Source: Linepithema humile (Eukaryota > Arthropoda > Insecta > Hymenoptera > Formicidae). From it: DNA of 64,000 nt. This document shows, piece after piece, positions 1 through 11,812 of this stretch. The position numbers and the translations under genes were made by a program. The stretch lies in the NCBI RefSeq assembly GCF_040581485.1, contig NC_090131.1, positions 3,410,001 through 3,474,000 of the forward strand, read 5' to 3'. The notes under the pieces were generated by a model. It saw nothing but the letters and a program-made list of their open reading frames with translations. It did no database searches and had not been told where the DNA came from. The number at the start of each line of letters is the position of its first letter. The first letter of the stretch is position 1.

Positions 1-1341
1 TATTTCCTCGTTTCATCCCCCTCGCAGTCCCCCTTCCGGTATCGTTACAAGAGTAAATTGGAGTCGCCGGCCGGAGAAATGTCGGCTCTTTCATCAAAAT
101 ATGAGGTTCCTTCGTGGCGAAAGCAGTGTGTTTTTTTTTCTTCTCCACTGCTCTAGGAGGGATGTACTTGATTACCTTCGCTGAAGGAAACCTGTCTTTC
201 ACGACAGCCTGCTTTCGATCGTCTAATTTACATTATAGAAAAGCACATGTGCCTCTAACAAAAGCACGCGATGAGAAAAACACGGTCATAGTTATCAGTT
301 ATTAGTCAAGTCATTCTAAAAGCCGAAGAAAAATTCGAAAAATTATTCAGCTTTTTTTTTAATTTTCCATATAACATCTGACGTTTTGATATCCTACATT
401 TTGAGTTTTCAGGTGAAAGTAAACTTTTCAGGAAAGTTAAAAGAATTAAATATATCTTGTGACAGATTTCGAGCAACAGGCGAGAATTGTTCGATAAAAT
501 TTTTCCTCTATTGACCATCCGTCTCGTTATCGACTGTATCACGACGAAAAGAGTGAACTACGGCTAGACCAATATTTGACAGGAAGACTGGGCGCAAGAT
601 TACAGTCATCGATGAAACGATCACGTCTCGTCAAAGAAAAGACAGAAATTCGCGGAAACGTCGTGTCTGGAACGGAAATTAATATCGCGTGTTCTAACAA
701 TAATCATTAAAGCAACATTAATTGCAAAAAATTTTTAAAAATAAGAAATTTTACTGGCATTTAATTGTAACTTAACAAGTACGTTTTTTTTTTTTTTGCT
801 TTTATGTACACTATCAATTTTCGGTTTGAAGATGCACGTTAGAGTTTTTTTTTTTAACAATAACGCGATGAACGATCGATTAAAGAAAATAACAATGAAA
901 CACTCGCCATCGCGGTAGCAGGTTCTCTAGATAATCCGTTTAATCTCCGAACAACCTCCAGATGGCTTTCAAACACGTTCGAAAGGAGAGCCTTCGACAG
1001 TCCTGGCCTTTCGCCAGGCGCTCCTCGAGTCTGATTAGCTTGTAATTGCGTATTGTTTTCCCTGCCAGTGAAGTAAGACGGTGCCCAGTAATAGACGGGG
1101 AAGGGAACAAGGAGACCAAATACAAAGGAAAACGAGATAATGTCAAACACTGACTTCTTGAAATCTGCGAAAGATTGCTCTCCTCCGAGTTAAATTCCTC
1201 GAGACTACTTGCTTCGATAAAAGAGACCGCGAAATAACAAGACAATTCATCGACACCAGAATTATCCAGTTAGCGTAATTACAATTGTTAAGCCGCATTA
1301 TTACAAAACTTGCAAACCCGATAGTTTGAATTCAAACCGCT

Positions 1342-1815
1342 CTATAAAGAATAAAAATCCAATCTCCCAAATACTTTTTGGTCAAACCTGAAACTTCGAG
1401 CACTACGAAATTTAAAACCGCTTCCACGGGATCGGAGTATCAAAGGATACCCTTTCCATTTTCTGAATTGTCCTGACTTTGCAAGGCGATTCTGCAGTCT
1501 GCGAATGAATTCCTGCGAACGAAAATGTTGTGGAAAAGGCGACCGTCGGCGCGCGTCTTTCACGCGCAGATCATCGAAGGGGTCGAGGGCCCATGGGTCC
1601 TTTGAGCACGGTCGTGGACCTCCTTTGTGTTCCGTCACAATAAAGAGCCACGGACCCTTCTGCGAGTTCCTTTCCCATTTCTCCTCATCGTCGGGGTTTT
1701 TTAACGGAATTTGAATCGACGAGTACGGCGGCACGTTCGTTCGTGCGCGTTGAAAAGTGATCGTTAGAGAGGAGAGGTTCCGTTCTCTCGTTAACTTTCC
1801 GTCTTTCTCGACTCG
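1342..1815 (-). other. Long open frame without any methionine (157 codons)
   Basis: On the minus strand the frame is open from 1815 to the stop at 1342 and contains no ATG. The middle part is charged and tryptophan-containing (for example NPDDEEKWERNSQKGPW) and looks protein-like. As an exon it would need an acceptor upstream; I could not identify a convincing pair of splice sites. Akap200's missing exons would be on this strand and in this region, but the composition does not resemble Akap200. Probably chance in a GC-rich patch. Confidence 0.1.
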
Positions 1816-2950
1816 TTAAGCGTCCCTTGAATTTCGGTGTAGACGAGCGAGCAACATCGGCGTGTTCTATGTCACATCGTTTTGATCTATATTAATCGAC
1901 CTGCAAACGTAACGAGTAGTAATCTCATTCCGTGTAGAAAAATTTTCCTTCATTGCCAAACGAGGAAACAGTTTGCTCGCTTAATTTCCGCGATCGAAAA
2001 TTGGCACGCGGAATTCACCCAGTCAACTTTTCTCCGTTCAACGTCTTTACGATAGGAATAGAATTTAAATACCTGCACAATTTTTCAAGAAGTTCAACGG
2101 AACCGGCTTTAACATTATCATGAATGATGGCCGGAAAGTAACTCTCGGGAAAAAGTTAGGAGTGTATAAGAAAATCGTACCGTCACTTTGGACGTTTTCA
2201 GGATATCCGTAAAATTCAAAAAAGAGAAAAGTGCGACGCGACACGTCGAATCGATCGCCACGTTTCGCCTCTACGGCGAATCTGCGCGAGTCTCGAGCTT
2301 TTCATTCGAGCTTTTCACTCCGCCTGTCGCACTGCGTCCGCCTGTGCTTCCGAACGAAAGCGCATAACTGGCGACGAAACGCGATTGGCGAAACGTAAGA
2401 ACACCTTTCAGATGTCGGCATGTCACGCATCACACGGCACGTTATACGTCGTTATTGTCGCTGCGAATACGACAGGAACGAAAACTAAGTGAAGAGAACG
2501 AAAAAGTGTGTTTCAAACTCACACAAACAGCATCATTCCTCTCTATTTTAATGTTTGTTCCTATGTTGCTGGCAGTCACAATGTACAAATATATTTGTAT
2601 TTATTTTAAAAAATGCAGTACAATTACAACAGAGGTAAATTATGTGTTAATGCTCATCAACTAATATCCATTAATATAATTAATATAATTAAATATTATG
2701 AAGCATAAAAATAAAACTTTCCAAACAAAAAAAACTATTAAAAATTTTAATTCAATTTTTTAATGTTAATAAATTATCTTAATTTTCGAATATATTCATA
2801 TATATATTTACTCTAGGAATTTGTCGTTGGAGGAACGCGGAAGCGTCCTTTTTCTAAAATGTGAACATGAAACTGCGCCGAGAAATATATACCTACACGC
2901 ATAGCAGAACCCGAAGGATCGTGGGATGAATTTCATCGGGACCATTAGGA

Positions 2951-3205
2951 ATGAAATCGAACCGAACGGACACTACCGCAACGTTTTACGCTGATATATC
3001 GAAACCGGTTTCGGACCCGCAGTCCACCAGAACTGCCGCCACTGTCGCATCGGACTTATTCTCCCGGTGCATCGACAAAACTAGCCTGCACGCATCGTTG
3101 CATGCTCAACGCTGTGACGCGGACGAGTTTACGCGTCTTGTCACTCGCGGCAAACTTTCTTCCGTCATTACAACAAAACAAAATTATCATGCAGAAAGCC
3201 AATAA
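2951..3205 (+). CDS. Short orphan open frame (84 codons)
   Basis: True ATG start (MKSNRTDTTATFYADISKPV), Thr/Ser/Ala-rich with balanced codon use, in a GC-richer patch of the otherwise AT-rich left flank. No domain, splice site or promoter is seen. It would be antisense to the presumed Akap200 intron. Chance is the leading explanation. Confidence 0.08.
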   Translation: MKSNRTDTTATFYADISKPVSDPQSTRTAATVASDLFSRCIDKTSLHASLHAQRCDADEFTRLVTRGKLSSVITTKQNYHAESQ

Positions 3206-3612
3206 TCAGAACTAATTTTATAATAAGAACTGGCTTTCTAACAAGCTAATAAGAAAAGAAAAAATTAATCAGTTATATTACTGATATACTTGTTATATTA
3301 CTGATCATGTGCAATGATTAAAGTAATAGTTGAATATCTCTTTAAAATATACAAATAAATATTTTTAGACCAATTTGAAATTTAATATTGACATTCGAAG
3401 ATCGCGAAGACATCTCTTTCTGCTTTAATTAAAAATGAGTCGAGATTCTGTTCAAATTGATCCTTTCATTTCTCGTTGCCGCTCAAAGAAATATTTATGC
3501 GTTACGGCCAGCGACCTTTTACCACTCCGTCCGAAAATAAAGTGCGCATGCAACGTCGTGCGAATACATCGAGCTTGCACGCTACACGCCTGTCAACTTC
3601 GTGTACATTACG

Positions 3613-3634
3613 AAAAAAAAAAAAAAAAAAAAAA
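3613..3634 (+). repeat. Poly(A) run, 22 bases
   Basis: Twenty-two uninterrupted A followed by GAAGAAACGG. It could be a retroposon tail, but no element body was recognised before it. Confidence 0.95.
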
Positions 3635-6600
3635 GAAGAAACGGCGAAGGAAACGAAGAGCCTTGTGCTCGCGAGCTGTAACGAAGACCGAAACAAAGTC
3701 TTTCCTCCGCACGTAGAGTTGGCCTTAACCCTCGCACAGGTGTTTTCTCTCTTCCAAGGGGTGAGTCACGCGAGGCCAACTTCGGCTCACGAACGCCCTG
3801 CACTGCCCTGCACTTTCCACGGCGTCGTACCCTCCTTTCTACTAGCCCATACATACACGGTGCGCGTTTCTAATTAATACCACTCGGCCGCTTCACAGTA
3901 AAAGTCACACAGTCGCAGTCGCGGTGGCGGCGACCGGGCAAAGTTCGGGGAACGAACGGAGAGTGAGTCGCGCGCGACCACACCCTGATGCACGCGACGG
4001 CATTGTGTGCGAGGGTGTCGGAGACAATGTCACATTCACGGGACTTCGTAAAAGAGGGTGTCGCATCTCGGGCGCCTAAACAGAGCTCAAGTGCCTACTA
4101 CGCGAGTCGTCTCATCGATAGAAACTACCCGTTTGGAAAATACCGAGAAACACTTCCCGAAACATCGAGAGGATCATCGCAATAGCTCCGCAGACTATAA
4201 ACCCGAGCCGAATACCGTGCGGAGAAAATCCCAAACCAAATTCTCCGCGAAAGCCGGATAAAGCGAAAGATTAAGCAAAGCAAGTATTCGCAACATCGGA
4301 ACAAAAAAATAATATTAAAATTTTATCTCAACATCTTTTATGGTTAGAAAGTCATATCAATTCTACGATTTAAAAATCTTTATGCTGTATTAATTTCCGA
4401 ACGCAAATAAAGAATAATTATTTCAGAATGTATTCATGTAATAAGCTAACGATGACAGAAGTTAACTTGTGTCATAATTGCAAACAAGATTGTACTTAAA
4501 CGAACTATAACAGCTGGAGACTAATTTTTCATAATTATGCACTAATTATTCATAAACGTGTGTCTAATCTAGTAAAAGTCGGATTAATGAATTCAATCGA
4601 GTGTCCACATTTCACTCCGACTCGTCCAACTCGTTAACATCGTTATCTGCATAATTTGCCCGCAACGTGACCGCGATAAGGGCGCGGTCCAAGAGCTAAA
4701 AATAAAATGGGCATGATATTTATCATCCGCCCAACGTCGTAATTCACACGACGATATAAATTCGTTTTAATCGGACCCCCTCCTTCTCGATCCCGCGTAC
4801 TTTTATCCTCGCTCTTCTCACGACGCCGCTCGCATTCGCCTTTAAAATTTTATATGATCGTAAATAAGTACATAACGACGTAAAAGACCGCGTGGGAGGA
4901 ACGACGGCTCAAAGAAAAAAAAAGGATATGCGCGAATGTCCGCAATTATACGCGCAATCGTTGATTATTAAATTTAAGAAACGCACTTGAGCCCGCATAA
5001 CTCGTGTTGCATGTATTTCATTACACTTTTCATAAGCCTTTTGATCATAACGGATACGTTTCGATGCGGTTCTTTTTCTGCGTCGTAGGTAAGTGTATCC
5101 GGGAAGTTTGGGCCATTGAACCATACCGCAGGCAAGCACAATGAGCGACAGAAGCGTAGACACGGCCACTGACCGGCATGCGTACCCGGCCCGGTTACCG
5201 ATTTCCCCGTCAGATACGTCACGTCCCCCCATAGGAAATTGGCCCAAGGCCCGTGACCAAATATCGACATTACGTCGAGAGCCACGCGATGTCGACTGTA
5301 ATATCGATGTTATGAAATAATTAGTAACGTTACGCTGATATAAGCGTGAACAAGCGATACGATCGATCAGCGAACACGTTTATCCGATCGCCGTAATTTC
5401 CCGTAGCCAGAATATCGTTCGGAACACGCACGCACCAAGGCAATTTCCATTTCACGTTACAAGGCGCGTAGAGTCGCTCGTGTCTGTAAAAAAGCGCCGC
5501 ACACGCAAATCTGAATCGCGACGACGCGCCCAGAAGGGAGATAAGGTGGTCGACCGCGAGAAACAATGTCAAGCGAAAAGAATTATCAAAGGAATATCAC
5601 GCGGTCGTTGCTCTTGCTCTCTTGCACGGAAATTTCGTTGCAATTCTGACGAAAAAGTTTGTAATTAAATATTCCGGTAAAAATTATGCACGGATGGATC
5701 AGTAAGATTGCATAAGTGGAAGTACTTCCTTTGAATTCTAGCTAAAAAATTTAATGACGAAGCCTTCTACTAAAAATTAAATAGAGACGCTCCGCAAAGA
5801 GACGATGTTATATAAATGTCAGCAAAATGTCGAGAATTTCTCAATAAATGAGTAAATCTGTCTCTCGTTAAATAAAGACGACCGAGATTTTTCGCGAGGA
5901 ATTTTCAGCAATTATTCTATCGACATCTGGTTCGTAATGGTTTGACTCGCCTCGGTTTAATTCTATTACTTTTTTATCCTGAAATTCCGTTCGCGACAGA
6001 TGTATGATAGTTCTAAATTAATTTTTATGGAATGTCGTGTAACACAATTACATGCCTCAACCCGCTTCTTCCTTCGCCACAAACGTGACGATGAAGACGT
6101 GACGAATACCAGAAGAGGTTTAGACGCCTCGCCGACATAAGAATGCGTGAGGAGACAATTTACAGGAATTACGAGTTAATTGTCTTGAATTGAAAAATTT
6201 CACCGCCAATTAAGGCAAAACGAGCATATTACGTAGATAAATAGGAAAATATGTTCGCGCTACTGTGTGACGAAAAAGAGAAACCACTTATTAGCGTATC
6301 TCAGATAATTTTTTATCCATCCGCGAAACAACAAGTGGTTACGTGGACAAGTCTAAAAATTTATCTTACTAATCAGAGAACAGATACTCTGCGTGAACAG
6401 CGTTTACTTTATCCGTCACAAAAGCGATGAGTATTACAGTGTCAGCGGGTCGGCGATGTGTCAAAAAATAAATGTCTAGGCATCAAACTTTCCTTCCGCT
6501 AATTACTCGACAAATTCCAATCCGCGTGCTGCGCGTTCCTCGACGTAGACGTAAACGAGTTGGCGGACAGCAATAAAACTCTGCACCAGCACGGTCGCCC

Positions 6601-6786
6601 GTGTCATAACACGCTCAACAATGACATCTCGCTATTAACAGAGCCGCACGGTACTCATGCGGCTGCATACTACCACTCATAATTCCTTAATGATTTGGAA
6701 TGTCGGGCCGTTCGAAGGGAGTGAAAGTCGCGGTTGAACGGCTCTCGGGGGTTTCCGTGATAACTCGAAGGTTAACAGCGCGACGT

Positions 6787-6809
6787 TCTCTCTCTCTCTT
6801 TCTCTCTCT
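6787..6809 (+). repeat. (CT)n microsatellite
   Basis: CT dinucleotides with one extra T. Confidence 0.95.
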
Positions 6810-7337
6810 ACTGACGCCGCGGTACAAATCGTGTATCAAAAATTGCTACCTCGAATAAATTCAGATAATAATAATTGCTTCTCTTCTTAATTGAAAGAAA
6901 AAAGATGCGTTCGAAAAGCAGATAGTAAACAGGAATAACAGTTGCGCTGTTCGTCAGCATTATGTTAGTATCAACAATATAAAATACTAACTAGAAATAT
7001 CTAAAATTCTTTCAGCGGAAAACTCTCGGACTCTCGATTCTGTTTAAAGAATGCGTGTTTTCCACTGTCCGAGTGATACGACACATCCATCACTCGCGGT
7101 GATAAACGACCACGAGAACGGACGTAAAAATGATACGCCGATAACTCGTCGATAAAACAAAAAGTATCGCAAGACAAGTTCTATAAACAACATATATAAA
7201 ACAACACTAAAACAACACTAATAAAGTTTAATCATTACCACATCTCATGTACTTTAAAAAGCTCTTTTGGAGAGTTCTCGTTTTCATCAAACCGATTGAT
7301 AACATGTAGCCGAATAACGGCACTGATATTGTTCCAC

Positions 7338-7340
<3 letters not shown>

Positions 7341-7387
<47 letters not shown>
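7341..7387 (+). repeat. (GA)n microsatellite, 47 bp
   Basis: Uninterrupted GA dinucleotides, over 23 units; probably length-polymorphic. Confidence 0.98.
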
Positions 7388-7388
<1 letters not shown>

Positions 7389-7584
7389 AATAATCAAATG
7401 AAATTTTAATGACTCTTAATCAATGTACTTCTCCGTTATGCAGTCAATGTGTCGGTCCAACGATAAAACAACCGATAATATCGAGCAAATATCCATTGTA
7501 TGGTTTGGTAGATGGTAAATGATTGGTACACGGCCATATCGGGACACACGAGCTGCAGGCCGAAGCCGGAGGCTGCCAAGAAGC

Positions 7585-7621
7585 CAGGCAGGCAGGCAGG
7601 CAAGCAGGCAGGCAGGCAGCC
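7585..7621 (+). repeat. (CAGG)n tetranucleotide repeat
   Basis: About nine CAGG units with one CAAG interruption. Confidence 0.95.
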
Positions 7622-7685
7622 GATGGGGATAATTTAACCACGCGCGGCGAGGAGCCGGTTTTCCACGACGGCCTATCACGAAACT

Positions 7686-7701
7686 CGCGCGCGCGCGCGC
7701 G
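7686..7701 (+). repeat. (CG)n repeat
   Basis: Eight consecutive CG dinucleotides, an alternating purine-pyrimidine run able to adopt Z-DNA. Confidence 0.95.
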
Positions 7702-9863
7702 GAGGTACGACGAACCGGAGGGATGAGTCACGGCTGTTCTTCTCTCTTCCCACTCCCTTTCTGTCGCGCCGAGGCCGTGAAGGAAGGGAGCCCACGACCG
7801 CGAGCGAGCGCGCGCGCGAGTGCAGGCTGCAGAGAAAGACGAAGAGGAAGGTGGCGGTGAAGGAAACGAGAGGATCAGCCGTCGCGAGATCTCGCGGCAA
7901 CACGCCTCGCGCCTACGTGCGGCTAGCTCTCGGGGGAAAAAAAAAGAGAGAGAGATAAGACAAGAAGCTGTGCGCGCGAGAAAGAAATTCGCGAGAAAGA
8001 AACACAGAGAAGGGAAAGGCGAGAGCTGGACCATCTACTTACTACTTATTATACATTCACCGGCAAGTGGATTTATTGCGGACGGCTGCAGCCGGCCGCC
8101 TGCACTGACCGGAAAGAGCAACGAGATTCATTGCCGCCTCGGGACAATTAAGCGCCCGGTGAGCTTTCGATGCAGGTTCAGCGGGTTGATTCATTGCAAA
8201 GCGCGCTGCCTCGTTGTTATCGGCACGTTTAGCGTTCGATCTTTGAACACACGCTATTGATTTAGGATAATTCGGAATTCTAAATGATCGAATTTGTCGA
8301 AAAAGATCTCCCGTGTGAATGGAATTAAAAAGACGAGATTGATTGTTACGGCTATACGCGTAATTTATCACACTTCACTGGCTGACGCATGATATACTCT
8401 TGATTTTTGCCCGTCGATCAAGCGCGGTTCAATTAAGCTACCGATAAAGTCTTGATGTATTCCTGCGACGCCAAGCACCATCGCGCGATCATCGCCAATC
8501 TATATCGCTCGATATAATCGCGCTGATCAAGGTATAAAGCGGACGTAACGTGGAATAGCTTGTTAAGCCGCACGACGAAGATTAATAATAACGTCTACAG
8601 AGTGAGCTCCATCATTCACGGAGCTCGTGAAAGGCTGGTCACGCCGTTGTAATGGCTAACGCCACCATGAGATGTATTCGCATAATACTTCATCATTTCC
8701 CCGCGCGACAATGATGCGAAGGATATCGAGGTTATGCCTTCCTGCCGCCCGGGATAAACATGTGAAACGAGGAATCGATACTAAAATAACTTTGTTAGCG
8801 CGGACTCGCGCGCCGAGAAGAGTCCATCATTCTTGCCGAATAAATCTCCGATAATCGGCGAGTGCCTTCGAGATTTATCGGACGTTCCGAAGCCAATTAA
8901 GCGCCGCCCGAAAGCCCTCGATCCATGACGGCTATCGCGTGGCCGTGCGCGATTACCTCTCCGCGCCACGCACGCGAATCGCGGCACGAACTTCAAGGGA
9001 ACACGAAGCACACGCTTGATCAAACACGGGCCGTTATTGGCCGAGACTTTTTTTCGACACAGTCGACTGAATCGATTATTCGATTGCCGGAAAAAGATCG
9101 AGGAAGTCGGAATGGGGTCGTGGCGATTCATTGCCGCTCGCCAAGTCGATTTTGCCCCGTTTTTCGCGCGCCGCGAATTATGTACCACCTACCTTGTCCT
9201 GAAACTTGTTCGAACGCTGCGCTGGTGTACGTGCGATACGTGTTTCAGCATCAATCGGCACAAGTGGGTCGTAACACCGCGCTATCGAAGCGTGTTACGT
9301 CGGCGTAACGAATGTCGCGCGGATTAATCAGTCGTTGATAACGACGAGCGGCAATACCGGCAACGAGAATGAAAAACGGCGGCTTTGTCTTTCAAGAATA
9401 ATTCAACGTAAATGCACGACCCGGTACTAAAGAGCAGTACAATTAGTTCGAGCAAAATTGCATCCGATACGTAATGTGCGCATAGTGATTACTTAGCACG
9501 TAAACACACGGATAGGTATTATGAAACTCTTAAGGAGCGAAATTATCCAATTATGTGTGATTGAGAGTTAAATTACGAATAATGTTTCCATTACGAATAT
9601 TCGGGAGAAAAATTTCAGCGCACGCTACGACGAATATAAAAAAAACATACTCGCAAATATAATCGCACTCTCGCGAAAATAAAAGATAACAAATTTTGCA
9701 ATTGCAACGATAGTAGAGAAATAACGCTGAAAATAGCTTTGTTTATTTCGAGAAATATTTGATTTGATTTTTTTAATTTAATTGGACTTTGTTTTTCGCG
9801 AATATGTTTTTTATCGCTCCATTAATTGGACTACGTAATTATACGAATGCTCTCTCGACTCAC

Positions 9864-9977
9864 CTCTGCGAGCGGCTCCTCCTTGGTGACGTCTCCGTTC
9901 TTGGGCGTTTCCTCACGACTCGGCTTGGTCTTGTCCTTCTTGCTAAAGCTGATCGATCTGAAGGACCACTTTTTCTT
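9864..9977 (-). CDS. Akap200: Akap200 third coding exon (MARCKS-type effector domain)
   Basis: The acceptor CCTGGTTTCCAG precedes 9977 and the donor GTGAGT follows 9864. The exon is 114 bases, 38 codons, phase 0 at both ends. It opens with KKKWSFRSISFSKKDK, the diagnostic motif: a lysine/arginine-rich segment with serines spaced between Trp and Phe. In MARCKS proteins this motif binds acidic phospholipids, calmodulin and actin, and phosphorylation by PKC releases it from the membrane. The exon then continues TKPSREETPKNGDVTKEE. If the following intron were retained, the protein would end about 11 residues later. No downstream exon was recognised in 1-9863. Confidence 0.9.
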
Positions 9978-11775
9978 CTGGAAACCAGGAAACGGGTCTG
10001 ATAACGATCGGCAGACTCATCCCGCGTGATTACGCGTCATGCTTCGAAGAAGCAAAACTTGTAACTTGTATTAATATAAATTAGAGTTATTGATTAATAC
10101 ACTAGCAAGCACGTGTCAATATATATCGCGATGAGAAAATTTAGTTAATATTTGTTAAAACACTGTTGATTAAACTCCAATTGTTGAATACGATAATCAA
10201 ATTATAAGCAAATTGCCTTACCTTATCCTTCTTTTTGGTTTCCTTATTGTCTGGAGAAGTGGCAGTGTTCGGACTGGCTGGGGTGGCCTCTGTGGGCGTC
10301 GTGACTTCCGCAACCTCCGCAGGAGATTCTCCGGACGAGCTCTCTTGCTTCGTCTCTTCAGGTTTTACCTCTTCTTGCTGAGGTTGCTAAAAAATAACGA
10401 TAAATCTTCTTTCAAAAATTCTTATTCTTCAAAATATATTACGTTAATATACTATCCGACTCAAGCAATAAACACAATCTCAACGCTCAATAAACACGTA
10501 AAGAAATAATCTAATATGCAAATATGTTTTGCAATATAAATCAGCAGAATCATTAGAGAAGCAATCACTAAAAATAATATAAATTACTAAAGTTAGCTTC
10601 AATTTTCAAAATACATTATTTTAATCTATTGTAGTGATTTTCTTTATGCACGAGGAAAATGAAGAAAAAATCGTAAAACAAGTGATATCTTTTATATTTC
10701 GAGATATATTCACGTCATAAATTGTAAATCCTATATCGTAAATCGATGGCAAGTAACGTCACAATTTACGACTTTCCGCGACAGACCGAATATAACACTT
10801 CCGAGTTCCATCGTTTTATGCGGAAAGATAGCGCTCGAGCATTACAGCTCCGCTGATAGATATTTTCAACAAATCTTTTTAACGGGTGATATATTGAAAA
10901 TTTATTCAGGATTGAAATGTATCTTCCGTATCATTTTATAATCGCGTTCATCAATTTTATCACGTTTATTTAAATTTTAATATATTATATTATGAATTAT
11001 ATTATCAAACTATCAAATATATAATGTAAATAGCTTGCATCAAAATAAAATTAGTGCTTACAAGAAAATTGATTAAAAATCGTAACAACAATTTTCCGTC
11101 GACTCAGCTGGGAAAAACCTAATAAAAACGACAAGTAAATCTACTCTCCATTCGTCGCTCAATTTACTTCGAGACTTGTTAATTTATACTAAATTGACAA
11201 GCAATAGGATATCGAAAATCTCGTTGACATAAATTATAGTTAGGCAAAATTGATTACGCGAATAGAATTTTACGCCCGCAAGCGTACGTTTCCGCGACGA
11301 TACTTGTATACTTGTTGAAAGTTTCTCATCTTACGCCCGAAAATGCCACATCCACTACGGAATAGAGTCGCTTAACTCTTTCCCATCGTGCCCTGAAGCT
11401 CATCACTTATAAATAATATCAAACTTCCGTGAAACGGGCTAGTTTTCTTAGAAAGTGTACAGTGCACGACGAAGTGTACATAACGGGGCTTTCTTTGTTT
11501 CGGTCCTGAAAAGCCCTCGACAAGCTCTCTCTTGCCTTACCAGCGAAGTGCGCAGCTTACCAAACTCGCTAAGAAAAGTGCGGGTCGACAAGGGGCGCCT
11601 TGTCGGTTCTTTACGCGGAAAGTCCGTCAGAGTTGACTAGATTTCGAGTGCCGAGCTCTGAAGCACCGGAAAAGTTCTAAGCTTCATATGAAGATCATTA
11701 TACGTTACATCAGTCAAGATCCAATTACGATCAGTTAAATAAATCGTTGTAAAGACTTGGAAGAAAATCTCTCGG

Positions 11776-11812
<37 letters not shown>

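Larger units (their letters stand above)
7550..8200. promoter_or_regulatory. CpG-rich, repeat-rich patch left of the known Akap200 exons
   Basis: Contains CAGG and CG simple repeats followed by GA-rich, CpG-rich sequence on the plus strand. It resembles other promoter-like patches of the window. The apparent 196-codon minus frame over it is low-complexity Ser/Phe/Arg/Leu sequence from translating a pyrimidine-rich strand. An internal or antisense promoter is possible but unproven. Confidence 0.25.
1..9863. other. Akap200 intron or downstream sequence with no recognised exon
   Basis: The donor after 9864 must splice to an exon at a lower coordinate. I could not recognise any further Glu/Ala/Lys-rich minus-strand coding block here, so this stretch is either one long intron running off the window or hides exons I cannot identify. 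It contains a poly(A) run, GA, CT, CAGG and CG simple repeats and a CpG-rich patch at about 7.55-8.2 kb, plus short open frames without recognisable domains. Confidence 0.6.

Noticed and set aside
7444..8260. Long open frames on both strands (196 codons minus, 146 codons plus)
   Set aside because: They are Ser/Phe/Leu/Arg or Arg/Glu/Lys low-complexity sequence from translating GA/CT-rich, CpG-rich DNA, and start at GTG-type codons or lack context.
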